A DNA stretch of 64,000 bases from positions 333,501 to 397,500 of the forward strand of contig NZ_AP019368.1 of NCBI RefSeq assembly GCF_004295685.1, given 5' to 3'. The stretch's first letter is position 1, and each line of letters begins with the position of its first letter. Below are positions 1-9,246 of this stretch, piece by piece. The notes below the pieces were generated by a model. It did no database searches, was not told the origin of the DNA, and worked only from the letters and a program-made list of their open reading frames with translations. This stretch comes from Fluviispira sanaruensis (GTDB taxonomy: Bacteria; Bdellovibrionota_B; Oligoflexia; Silvanigrellales; Silvanigrellaceae). Position numbers and translations under genes: made by a program.

Positions 1-777
1 TTTTCTTGCTTTTGCTGCTTCGGCTAATTTTACATTTTGTCGAATGCAGGTCTTAAAAATACTATTTTTCAGTTCTTCAATAGAATTAACTTTATCAACA
101 ATTTCTCTCGACAACTTTGTTCTGGAATCAAACATAGTCATGACTAAACCTGTGATTTTTAACTTTGGATTTAGTTCTTCTTTTATCAAAGAAATAGTTT
201 CTAACAATAAATTTAAACCATCAAATGCAAATGGATGAGCTTGCAGAGCAATATGAACTTCATTGGATGCATTGAGTGCATTGATACTTAATAAACCTAA
301 ACTGGGTGGGGTGTCGATAATAATAAAATCATAAAGATTATGAAGAGGTAAAAGAGCTTTTTTGAGTCGATTTTCCCGCCCAATTTCTCCAGCCATTCTA
401 CTTTCGAATTCAGATAGTTCTATGGAGCCTGGTGCAATATGTAGGTTTTCATATTGTGTTTCAAGGATAACATCTTCTAGATTTGTTTTTTTGGGTTCGA
501 CGATCAATTCGAATATACTTTTTTCAATTTCAGAGAGATCAATTCCTAAGCCAGATGTCGCATTGCACTGAGAGTCAAGATCGACAACGAGAACGCGTTG
601 TCCAAGTTTTGCAATTGCAGTTGCAACATTAATGACAGTTGTCGTTTTTCCGCATCCTCCCTTTTGATTGCAGACGGAAATAATTCTTATACTTTTGGGG
701 CGTTCATAATTTTTAAATTCTGCTTTAGGAATATTTGACTTTGTTGCGCCGACTCTTTTAATTTTTTTATCTGACAT
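1..777 (-). CDS. parA: ParA/Soj-family chromosome partitioning ATPase (3' end cut off by window)
   Basis: The minus-strand frame is open from an ATG at 777 to the window edge (259 codons, no stop seen), so the C-terminus lies outside. Near residue 40 it has the deviant Walker A motif KGGCGKTTT with the signature lysine, then LVVDLDSQCNATSGLG (switch region), and near the edge the C-terminal family block TCIRQNVKLAEA. Such proteins dimerise on ATP, bind DNA non-specifically and move or position ParB-bound origins. An AAGGAG ribosome site lies 5 bases ahead of the ATG. A ParB gene would be expected just beyond the left edge. About 30 N-terminal residues precede the ATPase fold, which is slightly longer than the minimal Soj form. 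Confidence 0.93.
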   Translation of the reverse strand, partial: MSDKKIKRVGATKSNIPKAEFKNYERPKSIRIISVCNQKGGCGKTTTVINVATAIAKLGQRVLVVDLDSQCNATSGLGIDLSEIEKSIFELIVEPKKTNLEDVILETQYENLHIAPGSIELSEFESRMAGEIGRENRLKKALLPLHNLYDFIIIDTPPSLGLLSINALNASNEVHIALQAHPFAFDGLNLLLETISLIKEELNPKLKITGLVMTMFDSRTKLSREIVDKVNSIEELKNSIFKTCIRQNVKLAEAAKARK

Positions 778-1000
778 GGAGGCTCCTTAAATAAGATAAA
801 ATATAGTCATCAATTTGCTGTCTGCTTCTTCAATTCTATTTTATGCTGATTTCTATTGAGGTAGTCCAATGAGAAATGCTCCCTTAATAAATTGTATACT
901 TTGCAAATAAAATTTGTTGTTTTTGTTTATTTGCTCAGATTTAAACGAATATCGTCAAAATTTTGACGTTGCGATATTATCTTAATTTAAAGGACCCCGC

Positions 1001-1348
1001 ATGTTTTACCCAAAAATATTTTCTATTTTAGGATTTTTTGCTGTTGCTCTTGGTGCTTTTGGTGCGCATGGTATAAAAGAAAAAGTTTCTGCTGCACATA
1101 TGGAAAATTGGAAGACTGCTACACTTTATCTTTTTATTCATGTTCTTGCTGGTTTATTATCATTTTATATGACTCATAAGAAAAGATCTCAATTATTTTT
1201 TTTATTAGGATGTATTATATTTTCAGGTTCATTATTTTTATTAGTTATATTAAATCTACCTATACTTGGTGCAGTGACTCCAGTAGGTGGAGTCTGTTTT
1301 ATGTTAGGTTGGATCTTTTTGTTTAATGATATAAACATAAAAAAATAA
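1001..1348 (+). CDS. DUF423 family small inner-membrane protein
   Basis: 115 residues with four predicted membrane helices. The start carries the DUF423 (YgdD-type) signature: a hydrophobic first helix followed by LGAFGAHGIKEK, then a short soluble stretch WKTATLYLFIHVLAG. Length and topology match the family; the function of this family is not known. The ATG is preceded by AAAGGACC. The gene is followed after 36 bases by the permease gene on the same strand, and an AT-rich hairpin overlaps its stop codon, so the two may or may not be co-transcribed. Confidence 0.9.
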   Translation: MFYPKIFSILGFFAVALGAFGAHGIKEKVSAAHMENWKTATLYLFIHVLAGLLSFYMTHKKRSQLFFLLGCIIFSGSLFLLVILNLPILGAVTPVGGVCFMLGWIFLFNDINIKK

Positions 1349-1366
1349 AATTTATTTTATGTTTAT
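1331..1366 (+). other. AT-rich inverted repeat between DUF423 gene and permease gene
   Basis: A perfect 12-bp inverted repeat (arms 1331-1342 and 1355-1366, arm ATAAACATAAAA) overlaps the stop codon of the DUF423 gene and sits just ahead of the permease ribosome site. It has no T tract, so it is not a convincing terminator. It could reduce or process read-through; this is a guess. Confidence 0.35.
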
Positions 1367-1384
1367 AAAGTTTTAAGAGGAATT

Positions 1385-3373
1385 ATGGATCAGAATAAAA
1401 CGAATAAGAATAAAACAGAGGATCAATCGCATCCTTTTATTTCAAAATTATCTTATTTTCTAACGAAAAGTTTCCATGTTAAAAATGATACATCGCCCAA
1501 AAAAGTCGAAAAAACACATCATTGGTTCAGTGTGTTGTGCCTTACGGGGGTGGATTATTTTTCGACCTTAGCCTATCAGCCGGGAATTGCTTTGTTGGCT
1601 GTGGCGGTGCTTGCTCCTTTTGCCACACTCTTACTTGTATTGCTTACACTATTTGGAGCTGTCCCAACATATATTGAAGTTGCGAAACGCTCATATACAG
1701 GGCAAGGCTCGATCGCAATGTTAGAAAATTTGTTGGCTGGGTGGAGTGGTAAATTTGTTGTACTTGCTTTAATTGCTTTTGCAGTGACAGATTTTTTTAT
1801 TACGATGACTCTCTCTGCCTCCGATGCAGCTTCACATATAATAGAAAATCCACTTATAAATGTTTATTTAGGTCATTCATCATTAAATATTGCAATTTGT
1901 CTCATTATATTATTAGGCATTGTTTTTTTTATAGGCTTCAAAGAAGCAATAAATGTTGCAATAGCAAGTACGATTCCATTTTTATTATTAACTTTAATTG
2001 TTTTAGCTAAGTCAACATTTGTTATTTATCAAGACCCTGTTTTGATCTATGAATGGATTTCTAATCCTATTTTTAAAGTGGATTGGCTTGGGCTTTTTTG
2101 TATTTCTGCTTTGGCTTTTCCAAAACTTGCACTTGGCTTAAGTGGTTTTGAGACAGGTGTTGCTGTTATGCCTCTTATCCAAAATGGGAAAGGAGTAGAA
2201 GCCAATCAAAGGCCTCCTGTAAAAAGAATTGAAGGAACGCGTAAGTTATTAGTTTGTTCTGCAGTCATTATGTCTGTGTATCTTATTGCTTCAAGTATCG
2301 TAACATCCATTTTATTAAAACAATCTCAGGTGATGGATGGTGCGGAAGCCTCAGGCAGAGCTCTGTCTTTTTTAGCACATAAATATGTTGGAAATGTCTT
2401 TGGGACCGTATATGATATTAGTACAATAATAATTTTATGGTTTGCCGGTGCTTCCGCTATGGCAGGGTTATTAAATGTAATTCCTCGCTATTTACCAAGG
2501 TTCGGCATGGCTCCGCGTTGGGTAGAAATGCGCAGACCTTTGGTGGTCTTAATCACCGTAATCTGTCTTATCATTCTGATTATTTTCAAGGCCAATGTAA
2601 ATGCTCAAGCTGGGGCATATGCGACAGGCGTTCTTGCATTGATTTTATCTGCATCCGTAGCAGTTGCTCTTTCAGTAAGAAAAGAAGCTATTTTACAGAA
2701 AAATTTTAAAATCCGACTTAAATCTTATTACTTTTGGCTTGTATCAGCCGTATTTGCTTTCACATTAATCGATAATGTGAATTCTCGACCTGATGGTCTG
2801 ATCATTGCATTTGTTTTCTTTCTTGCTATTTTATTTGCAAGTGCAGTCAGTCGTTGGCGGAGAGCATTTGAACTGAGAGTTGAATCCCATAAATTTATGA
2901 ATGATGAATCCATTGCTTTGTGGTCAACTATTACAGACAAAAAAGTCAATTTAGTCCCTATTTCTTCAGGTGATAAAGCATGGTTTAAGCGGAAAGAAGA
3001 AAAAATTAAAAAGAATTATAAATGCACTGAACCCCTCGCCTTTCTTGCTGTTACATTAAGAGATGATAGAAGTGAATTTGTCGCTCCTTTATTTATTAAA
3101 GTTACAAAAATGGAAGACAATTCAGAGAACTATTTTATTGAAGTCAGTGGTGCGGTCGCTATTCCAAATACAGTGGCATATATAAGTGAGCAAATAGATC
3201 CCATAGCTATCTATTTAGGACTGGCAAGAAAAAATGCGATGGAACAGGCAATATTTTATGTCCTCTTTGGAGAAGGAGAAATAGGGATAATCACTTATAA
3301 AGTTCTTGTTCAGTATTGGGAGTCAACTGAGGAAGATGATATTAGGCCTGTGATCTTTTTAATGTCGGAATAA
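1385..3373 (+). CDS. APC-superfamily amino-acid permease-like transporter with soluble C-terminal region
   Basis: 662 residues. About 50 polar N-terminal residues are followed by a membrane domain with roughly twelve hydrophobic helices (residues about 55-490), then a soluble tail of about 170 residues. The first helix pair contains LTGVDYFSTLAYQPG, resembling the broken first helix of APC transporters, and later GLSGFETGVAVMP. This supports secondary transport of an amino acid or cation across the inner membrane; the substrate cannot be read from sequence. AGAGGAATT precedes the ATG. The soluble tail is longer than in typical amino-acid permeases and recalls the K+-uptake-like or large APC subfamilies. 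Confidence 0.8.
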   Translation: MDQNKTNKNKTEDQSHPFISKLSYFLTKSFHVKNDTSPKKVEKTHHWFSVLCLTGVDYFSTLAYQPGIALLAVAVLAPFATLLLVLLTLFGAVPTYIEVAKRSYTGQGSIAMLENLLAGWSGKFVVLALIAFAVTDFFITMTLSASDAASHIIENPLINVYLGHSSLNIAICLIILLGIVFFIGFKEAINVAIASTIPFLLLTLIVLAKSTFVIYQDPVLIYEWISNPIFKVDWLGLFCISALAFPKLALGLSGFETGVAVMPLIQNGKGVEANQRPPVKRIEGTRKLLVCSAVIMSVYLIASSIVTSILLKQSQVMDGAEASGRALSFLAHKYVGNVFGTVYDISTIIILWFAGASAMAGLLNVIPRYLPRFGMAPRWVEMRRPLVVLITVICLIILIIFKANVNAQAGAYATGVLALILSASVAVALSVRKEAILQKNFKIRLKSYYFWLVSAVFAFTLIDNVNSRPDGLIIAFVFFLAILFASAVSRWRRAFELRVESHKFMNDESIALWSTITDKKVNLVPISSGDKAWFKRKEEKIKKNYKCTEPLAFLAVTLRDDRSEFVAPLFIKVTKMEDNSENYFIEVSGAVAIPNTVAYISEQIDPIAIYLGLARKNAMEQAIFYVLFGEGEIGIITYKVLVQYWESTEEDDIRPVIFLMSE

Positions 3374-3412
3374 TAATTTCTTTAAAATTATCATTCTGTG
3401 GGTTACAACGTA

Positions 3413-3973
3413 TTAAATTTTATAATTTACACCAAAGGCAAAATGAAAATCATGCAACCCCGTGTTGAAAAAAACGCGATCATAGAACCACAATGTGCGA
3501 AACTCATAAGATAATTTTTCACTTACAGGAATGCGTAAAGTATTCACAATACCCCATAAATAAAAGAATCCAGTTGTAATCATAACTTTATTGTCAAAGA
3601 TATAACCAATATGGCCATGAATGTTGGGCACGAAAGCAACAACCCAACCTGGGACTTCATGGTTACTAAAAGCTGTAATTTTAGTTTTTTTGTTTGTAAA
3701 AATGGAAGGAAAAAGCATAAAATTGGCTTCCACCCCTAAATAATATTTTTGTTTATATACCCAGCCATACTCTCCCCCTAAGATAGCTAAGGGTGCAGTC
3801 TTTGGGCGTGAAAGAAACTCATTTTTTTCATCTTCAAGGACATTTAAAGCGAGACCACCTAAAGCTTTTAAATGGAATCCAGCATATGAATAATTATCTA
3901 CAGGATTTTCCTCGGCATATATGACTTGATATTGGAATATAGTAAATAAAATAAGACTTAATTTTTTAAACAT
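3413..3973 (-). CDS. Hypothetical outer-membrane beta-barrel-like protein
   Basis: 186 residues with a clear signal peptide (MFKKLSLILFTIFQYQVIYA, cleavage probably after AYA-like IYA at residue 20). The mature part is rich in Gly and aromatic residues with alternating hydrophobic strands (for example YYLGVEANFMLFP, VMITTGFFYLWG, FHFAFGVNYKI), and ends with a strand-like sequence. That pattern fits a small OmpA/OmpW-like eight-stranded barrel. I recognise no specific family. It is convergent with the permease gene, 39 bases away, and stands alone on its strand. Confidence 0.6.
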   Translation of the reverse strand: MFKKLSLILFTIFQYQVIYAEENPVDNYSYAGFHLKALGGLALNVLEDEKNEFLSRPKTAPLAILGGEYGWVYKQKYYLGVEANFMLFPSIFTNKKTKITAFSNHEVPGWVVAFVPNIHGHIGYIFDNKVMITTGFFYLWGIVNTLRIPVSEKLSYEFRTLWFYDRVFFNTGLHDFHFAFGVNYKI

Positions 3974-4134
3974 TTCTCTAATAACTCATAGTTTTTTTTT
4001 GGATATTATCGTCGGCAGAAGTTGGAGGAAACTGCACATAAAATAATTATTTATCATAAAAAAAAGAGAAGTTCTATATGTGATTTAATGATTTTTTAAG
4101 TGCCGTAATTTACTATATTTTTTTTATCTAAGGC

Positions 4135-5037
4135 TTAATTTTTTAATTTAAAATTAAATATATCTTGATCAAATTCGTTATAATCTTCATATTTTGTCAG
4201 AGAATATAAATCTTTTCTGTGTTGCATTTTGCCTAGTATCTCTTCTTGTGTTCCTTTATTTTTGATTTCCAGTAAACCATCGATAGATGCTTTCATCGCT
4301 AAACGAAATGCTGTAACTGGATAAATAACAATATTATATCCAAGATTGGAAAGTTGGTTGTAAGTGAATAATTTTGACTTTCCGAACTCTGTCATATTGA
4401 CTAGAAGTGGAGCAGAGATTGCTTTGCGAAATAATTCAAATTCTTTTTCATTCTCAAGTGCTTCTATAAAAATACATTCAGCACCTGCGTCGACATAAGC
4501 TTTTGCCCGTTCAATTGCCTTGTCGAGTCCTTCTGTTGCGCGCGCATCGGTGCGGGCGATAATAAAAAAATTCTTATCAAGTTTTTTCCCATGGACTGCG
4601 GCTTTTACTTTTCTAAGCATCTCTTCTTGTCCGATAATGGATTTTCCATCTAAATGTCCGCAGCGTTTGGGATTCATTTGATCTTCAATATGGCAACCAG
4701 CCAGTCCCATCTCTATCATTTCTTGCACAGATCGCGTGACATTCATGGGTTCACCAAAGCCCGTGTCGATATCGATGATCGTTGGCAGTATGCTTGTGCG
4801 CGCTATTTGGCGTCCGCGCTGGGCGACTTCACTTAATGTGGTCATGCCAATGTCGGGATAACCGAGATCATTTGAAATAACTGAACCAGATATGTAGATT
4901 CCATCAAAGTTTTGCTTTTCAATAGCCATACTGATTAAGGGAGACCAGGATCCTGGGAATTGCAAGAGTTTGCCTGTTTTCAGCGCAACTCGCAGGTTCT
5001 TTCTTTTTTCATTTGGTGTGCATTCGGGGAAAAGCAT
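4135..5037 (-). CDS. prpB: 2-methylisocitrate lyase
   Basis: 300 residues, the usual PrpB length. This enzyme splits 2-methylisocitrate to pyruvate and succinate in the methylcitrate cycle. Family hallmarks are visible: the active-site motif KRCGH at residues 124-128, metal-binding aspartates in IDIDTGFGE (about 89-95), and FIIARTDAR further on. PrpB and isocitrate lyase share the cysteine motif; the short length and the PrpD neighbour favour PrpB. The ATG overlaps the prpD stop by one base (TAATG), so translation is probably coupled, with prpD upstream in the same transcript. Confidence 0.95.
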   Translation of the reverse strand: MLFPECTPNEKRKNLRVALKTGKLLQFPGSWSPLISMAIEKQNFDGIYISGSVISNDLGYPDIGMTTLSEVAQRGRQIARTSILPTIIDIDTGFGEPMNVTRSVQEMIEMGLAGCHIEDQMNPKRCGHLDGKSIIGQEEMLRKVKAAVHGKKLDKNFFIIARTDARATEGLDKAIERAKAYVDAGAECIFIEALENEKEFELFRKAISAPLLVNMTEFGKSKLFTYNQLSNLGYNIVIYPVTAFRLAMKASIDGLLEIKNKGTQEEILGKMQHRKDLYSLTKYEDYNEFDQDIFNFKLKN

Positions 5038-6542
5038 TAAAAAATCCCCTTTGTTTGCGCATTATGATTTAAATTATTGATATCTACTTGAACATTTAGC
5101 TGTTTGATTTCCTCTTTTGTGAGATCCGCTAAATTTTCAACGAGGGAAATAAAACGGTTTCTTTCTGCTTTAGTTATGATTTCTTCAGTTAAAGTGTCAA
5201 ACTTATCGATATAATTCTTTCTCTGAAAAGGGCGTGATCCATTCGGATGGGCATCTGCTACGCCGAGTTGGTCAATTAGCGTTTCACCATTTTTGAAAGT
5301 GATTTCGACACGTCCACCAAATTGTTTTTTATTTGCATCTTGTTCGTGATATTTGCGAGTCCACTCAGGATCTTCTATGGTAGAAATCTTATGCCACAAA
5401 CGAATTGTATCAGCCCTTTGCGCTCTTTCACGCTCGTAAGAATGAATATGATGCCAAGTGCCATCTTGTAGAGCGACTGCAAAAATATACATGATGGAAT
5501 GATCGAGTGTTTCGCGTGAGGCACTTGGATCCATTTTTTGTGGATCATTTGCTCCTGTACCAATAACATAATGCGTGTGATGTGATGTATAAATTTGAAT
5601 ACTATCAATATCTTCATAATTTGTAATTTTCTGTTTCATTTTGCGTGCCAGATCGATGAGTGCCTGTGATTGGTACTCTGCTGAGTGCTCTTTTGTATAT
5701 GTTTCTAAAATAGCTAATTTTTCTTCACCAATTTCAGGCAAAGGGACTTCATAAACGGCTTCTTTACCTTTTAACATATAAGCTATGACTGAATCTTCAC
5801 CCTCATAAATAGGTGATGGCCCCCCCTCGCCGCGCATAGCACGATCAACTGCTTCAATAGCTAATTTTCCTGCGTGCGCAGGTGCAAATGCTTTCCATGA
5901 GGAGATTTCACCTTTGCGCGATTGGCGGGTCGTAAATGAAACGTGCACGGCTTGTTGGACAGCTTGAAAAATAATCTCAGTCGGGAGTTCAAGCAGTGCG
6001 CCAACTCCTGCAGCTTGAGCGGGGCATAGGTGTGCAATATGATCTTTTTTAAATTCATGCAGACAAATTGCTTTTACAAGATTTACATGAACTTCATAGC
6101 CCGTAATGATTCCTTTTAGGAGATCTTTTCCTGATTTATTCATTTGTTGAGCTACAGATAAAATAGGAGGGATATTGTCGCCCGGATGTGAATAATCGGC
6201 AGCTAAAAATGTATCATGAAAATCGAGTTCGCGAACGGCCGTTCCATTCGCCCAAGCGGCCCATTCGCAGTCGAAATTGAGTGTATTTGGCATTCCAAAG
6301 ACAGTTGCCCCATTTTTTCTAGGATGGGCAATAGCCATAGCGCGTGCTGTGGCAACAGGAGTTCTGTTGAGGGATGCAACGGCCACAGATGCGTTGTCGA
6401 TTATTCTATTTATTACCATATCTAAAACATTGTTATTCAATTTATTTGAATCAGACGCTATTTCTGCAATTTTCCAAGCGAGTTGATCTTTTCTTTCAAT
6501 TTTTTCTTTTGACTGATGGACGCGAACAAGGTGTTTTTTCAT
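5037..6542 (-). CDS. prpD: 2-methylcitrate dehydratase (MmgE/PrpD family)
   Basis: 501 residues, close to the E. coli PrpD length. It dehydrates 2-methylcitrate to 2-methyl-cis-aconitate without an iron-sulphur cluster. The family pattern is visible in the N-terminal helical domain ([20 protein letters not shown]), then [19 protein letters not shown] around residues 108-126 and [14 protein letters not shown] near the C-terminus. Located first in the prpD-prpB pair and divergent from prpC, so the three cycle enzymes share one intergenic control region. No aconitase-type AcnD/PrpF gene or PrpR regulator is nearby. Confidence 0.95.
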   Translation of the reverse strand: MKKHLVRVHQSKEKIERKDQLAWKIAEIASDSNKLNNNVLDMVINRIIDNASVAVASLNRTPVATARAMAIAHPRKNGATVFGMPNTLNFDCEWAAWANGTAVRELDFHDTFLAADYSHPGDNIPPILSVAQQMNKSGKDLLKGIITGYEVHVNLVKAICLHEFKKDHIAHLCPAQAAGVGALLELPTEIIFQAVQQAVHVSFTTRQSRKGEISSWKAFAPAHAGKLAIEAVDRAMRGEGGPSPIYEGEDSVIAYMLKGKEAVYEVPLPEIGEEKLAILETYTKEHSAEYQSQALIDLARKMKQKITNYEDIDSIQIYTSHHTHYVIGTGANDPQKMDPSASRETLDHSIMYIFAVALQDGTWHHIHSYERERAQRADTIRLWHKISTIEDPEWTRKYHEQDANKKQFGGRVEITFKNGETLIDQLGVADAHPNGSRPFQRKNYIDKFDTLTEEIITKAERNRFISLVENLADLTKEEIKQLNVQVDINNLNHNAQTKGIF

Positions 6543-6606
6543 GCTCTTTCCTTCTTAATAAATTTCTTTAAAATTACTGTTGAGATGAAATCTCGTCAAG
6601 GTCTCA

Positions 6607-6617
6607 TTGACATGTCA
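6607..6617. promoter_or_regulatory. TTGACA -35-like element inside a TGACATGTCA palindrome
   Basis: In the prpD/prpC divergent region the sequence TTGACA (6607-6612) overlaps a perfect 10-bp palindrome TGACATGTCA (6608-6617). It lies just upstream of the riboswitch, where the prpC promoter should be, but I see no good -10 at 17 bases (TTAGCC). A dyad over a -35 could be a repressor site; this is inference. Confidence 0.35.
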
Positions 6618-6650
6618 GAGCAAATTAACTTAGCCTTCTTAGATTATTAA

Positions 6651-6750
6651 ACCACTCAATGAAAGCTGAAGTCCGGTGAAACTCCGGCACTGTCCCGCAA
6701 CGGTATAGAAAAATTTTTTTCTAAGTCCGATCGCTTTGTTGAGTAAAACC
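6651..6750 (+). promoter_or_regulatory. Cobalamin (B12) riboswitch upstream of prpC
   Basis: The conserved B12 aptamer core is present in order. The P3 hairpin is CCGGTGAAACTCCGG. It is followed by CACTGTCCCGCAACGGTA (the B12 box), a short variable hairpin TAGAAAAA/TTTTTCTA, and AGTCCGATCG. A closing helix pairs ACTCAA (6654-6659) with TTGAGT (6739-6744). Downstream, before the prpC start, a hairpin CTCTT-CGGAGT-AAGAG at about 6765-6784 and a second CTCTTCGGAGG element overlapping the ribosome site could form the expression platform. I see no T-run terminator, so translational control is more likely. The expected outcome is repression of prpC when adenosylcobalamin is abundant. Confidence 0.9.
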
Positions 6751-6884
6751 AACGCTTGTGGCTTTCTCTTCGGAGTAAAGAGAGGACACGTCATCAAAAT
6801 ATAATCTTGCACAGAAGACTCTATTTTGAGGTTGTCTTTCTTTTCCAACTGATTAAAAAAGCCAGGCTCTTCGGAGGAAAAGTT

Positions 6885-8084
6885 ATGAACAATTTGGAAG
6901 ATATAGGTGCTCAAAAAAATATTCATATCAATCCAGATTATGTTCCAGAACCAGAAAAAGTAAATGTAAAAAAAGGTTTAGAAGGAGTTGTAATAGATAC
7001 AACCAAAGTTTCAAAAGTCAATCCAGACTCGAATTCGCTTATTTATAGAGGATATCCAGTTCAAGACTTAGCGGAAAATTGTTCTTTTGAAGAAGTGGCT
7101 TATCTTTTACTACAAGGGGAATTGCCAACTCTCAGTCAATTAAAATCTTTTAAAGAAACAGAAAGTCAGCAGAGAGGTATTTCTAAAACTATATTAAATA
7201 CATTAAAATCGTTACCTAAAGAAACACATCCGATGGATGCTATTCGAACATCTGTTTCTATACTAGGGTGTGAAGATATAAAAAAAGACTCGAGTCAATC
7301 ACAAGATGTTAATTTTGAGAAAGCAATACAAATTTTAGCAAAAATTCCAACTATGGTTGCAGCTCATTATCGCTTGCGCCAGGGCAAATCAGTTATAAAT
7401 CCAAGAACAGATCTTTCATTTGCAGAAAATTTCTTCCATATGTGTTTTCAAGAAATACCTGAGAAAGAAATTGTAAAGGCTTTTGATGTTTCTTTAATTC
7501 TCTATGCTGAACACAGTTTCAATGCTTCGACTTTTACAACTCGTGTTGTTACTTCAACACAGTCAGATATTTATTCTGCGACAGTTGCAGGAATAGGTGC
7601 GTTGAAAGGCTCTTTGCATGGTGGAGCAAATGAACAAGTTATGTATATGATGCTTGAAATTGATGATCCAAATAAAGCTGAAAAATGGATGAATGATGCA
7701 CTTGTTCTTAAAAAGAAGGTTATGGGTTTTGGTCATCGTGTTTATAAATCTGGTGATTCACGCGTTCCTACAATGAAAAAATATTTGCAAGTGGTCAGTG
7801 ATGTAAAAAAAGAATTGAAATGGATTAAAATGTATGATGCTTTAGAAAAAGTTATGATTGAGAAAAAAAATATTTATCCTAATCTCGATTTTCCTACTGG
7901 GCCAGCATACTTTATGATGGGTTTTGATATCGATTTTTTTACACCTATTTTTGTAATAGCACGCACAGCTGGATGGTCTGCTCATATCATTGAGCAGCAT
8001 AATAATAATAGACTTATTCGTCCTTTGAGTGAATACGTGGGTGAGCATCAGCGGAAAATAATTCCGCTAAAAGAACGGCGCTAA
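6885..8084 (+). CDS. prpC: 2-methylcitrate synthase / citrate synthase-like
   Basis: 399 residues from the ATG at 6885, chosen because GGAGG lies 7 bases ahead and the frame upstream runs into the riboswitch leader. Citrate synthase hallmarks: GLEGVVIDTTKVSKV and YRGYPVQDLA at the start, GSLHGGANEQVM (first catalytic His), GFGHRVYKSGDSR (second His) and DFPTGPAYFMMG (catalytic Asp region). The short type-II form and the prpBD neighbours point to propionyl-CoA plus oxaloacetate as substrates. Some such enzymes also accept acetyl-CoA, and I cannot separate these from sequence. Its last four bases overlap the convergent macrodomain gene. Confidence 0.92.
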   Translation: MNNLEDIGAQKNIHINPDYVPEPEKVNVKKGLEGVVIDTTKVSKVNPDSNSLIYRGYPVQDLAENCSFEEVAYLLLQGELPTLSQLKSFKETESQQRGISKTILNTLKSLPKETHPMDAIRTSVSILGCEDIKKDSSQSQDVNFEKAIQILAKIPTMVAAHYRLRQGKSVINPRTDLSFAENFFHMCFQEIPEKEIVKAFDVSLILYAEHSFNASTFTTRVVTSTQSDIYSATVAGIGALKGSLHGGANEQVMYMMLEIDDPNKAEKWMNDALVLKKKVMGFGHRVYKSGDSRVPTMKKYLQVVSDVKKELKWIKMYDALEKVMIEKKNIYPNLDFPTGPAYFMMGFDIDFFTPIFVIARTAGWSAHIIEQHNNNRLIRPLSEYVGEHQRKIIPLKERR

Positions 8085-8518
8085 ATATTTTTAAAAAGAA
8101 AAATCTTAATCGGATAGTCCTGAAAAGAATTTTTGAGTTCCTGCTTGAGCCATGAAAGAGGAACTCCTTCTATTTCTGGCAGAGCTATTGATAATATATT
8201 TTCTTTTTTACAATGATGCATAAGAGCATTTAAAATCTCTATCATAGATTCTTTTTTTAAGCGTTCTTGCCAATTGTTGCGGATCGTTAAAGTAACAATA
8301 TGTTTCGTGCCAAAAAGAGCTTCAATAGAGTGGTAGTATGCTTTATAAGGTGTGAGCTGTTTTCTTAAACAAGCTCTTGCATAATTCCGATAATAACTTG
8401 ACCAAACTTTTTTTATTTTCTTTGTGAAAGGGTCATGGGATAGACCTATGCAATTCACAGGATGTGCAATAGCTTCAGGGTAAAGATCAAAAATATTTTC
8501 TACTTCTATAAACTCCAT
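8081..8518 (-). CDS. Stand-alone macrodomain-like protein (ADP-ribose binding)
   Basis: 145 residues, a single compact domain. The start resembles the macrodomain N-terminus: a beta strand, then AIAHPVNCIGLSHDPFTKKIKK, matching the family pattern VNxVNxxGxMGxGIAxxFK, followed by YRNYARACL. Near the C-terminus, ILSIALPEIEGVPLSW resembles the strand-loop that contacts ADP-ribose. Known relatives bind or hydrolyse ADP-ribose esters (Poa1- or DarG-like). The central glycines of the usual MGxGIA loop are replaced by HDPFT, so catalysis is uncertain. It converges on prpC with a 4-base overlap and lies 14 bases after the next gene, perhaps as one transcript. Confidence 0.6.
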   Translation of the reverse strand: MEFIEVENIFDLYPEAIAHPVNCIGLSHDPFTKKIKKVWSSYYRNYARACLRKQLTPYKAYYHSIEALFGTKHIVTLTIRNNWQERLKKESMIEILNALMHHCKKENILSIALPEIEGVPLSWLKQELKNSFQDYPIKIFLFKNI

Positions 8519-8532
8519 AAGTCTTCCCCAAC

Positions 8533-8973
8533 CTATTTTAAGCGTATTGAGATGAAGTTAATGATTGTAGACATTAAAGAAGCGAATCCGCCTAACCAAA
8601 GTCCATAGCCAACCTTGATTTGGCTTGCTGAGAGTGAGACAACTCCAAACATTTCGGTAGGAAGGCTTTTCGCAATCATTGTTTGGTAAGCGATACTAAT
8701 TATTTCATATAAATACAAAGATAAAAGAATGAGCGAGGCTGAGAGTGCAAAAAATAAAAGTACTTTCCTAAATCTATCCGTTTTATACAAAATTGATGAG
8801 ATTAAAATAAGACATATTGCAGAGATAAGGATAATATAAGAAGGTTTATCGCCAATATCAATACCTGTTTTAGAACCCACTCCATAAGACATCCAGGGGA
8901 GTAATGGAGATAGAAGAGCAAGAAATCCACAACTGTTGTTGAAATAGAGTTTTACACGGTTGTTTTTTTCCAT
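8533..8973 (-). CDS. Hypothetical four-helix membrane protein
   Basis: 146 residues with four hydrophobic segments (about residues 10-28, 44-61, 70-92 and 118-142) and a short periplasmic or cytoplasmic loop. The last helix has GYGLWLGGFASL. It resembles small tetraspan proteins of unknown function; I cannot name a family. It is followed closely by the macrodomain gene on the same strand, which suggests co-transcription but no clear functional link. Confidence 0.6.
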   Translation of the reverse strand: MEKNNRVKLYFNNSCGFLALLSPLLPWMSYGVGSKTGIDIGDKPSYIILISAICLILISSILYKTDRFRKVLLFFALSASLILLSLYLYEIISIAYQTMIAKSLPTEMFGVVSLSASQIKVGYGLWLGGFASLMSTIINFISIRLK

Positions 8974-9246
8974 AGGGCAAGCCTTTAATGAGAGTGGAAT
9001 ACGATTGTGAACATTATCTCAATCAAGGATGACGTTAACCTTTTTCATATTCAACAATCAAGATTAGGGCTTGGCTATCATGTCTCCGGCAATATTTGCT
9101 GAGACTTGGACAGAAGTGATTGTGCAGAACGCTTTAGAAAGAGTTATTTGAAATGCAACATACTATCATCATTGATGTAACTTTATTTAGTTTCATTATG
9201 AGAGTTGAGGAAAAAACAGGAAAGTTAATGTTTACAAGAAGTTAAA

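Noticed and set aside
8974..9246. Short frames on the plus strand near 9080-9240 (about 23 and 30 codons)
   Set aside because: Neither has a convincing ribosome site and I recognise nothing in them.
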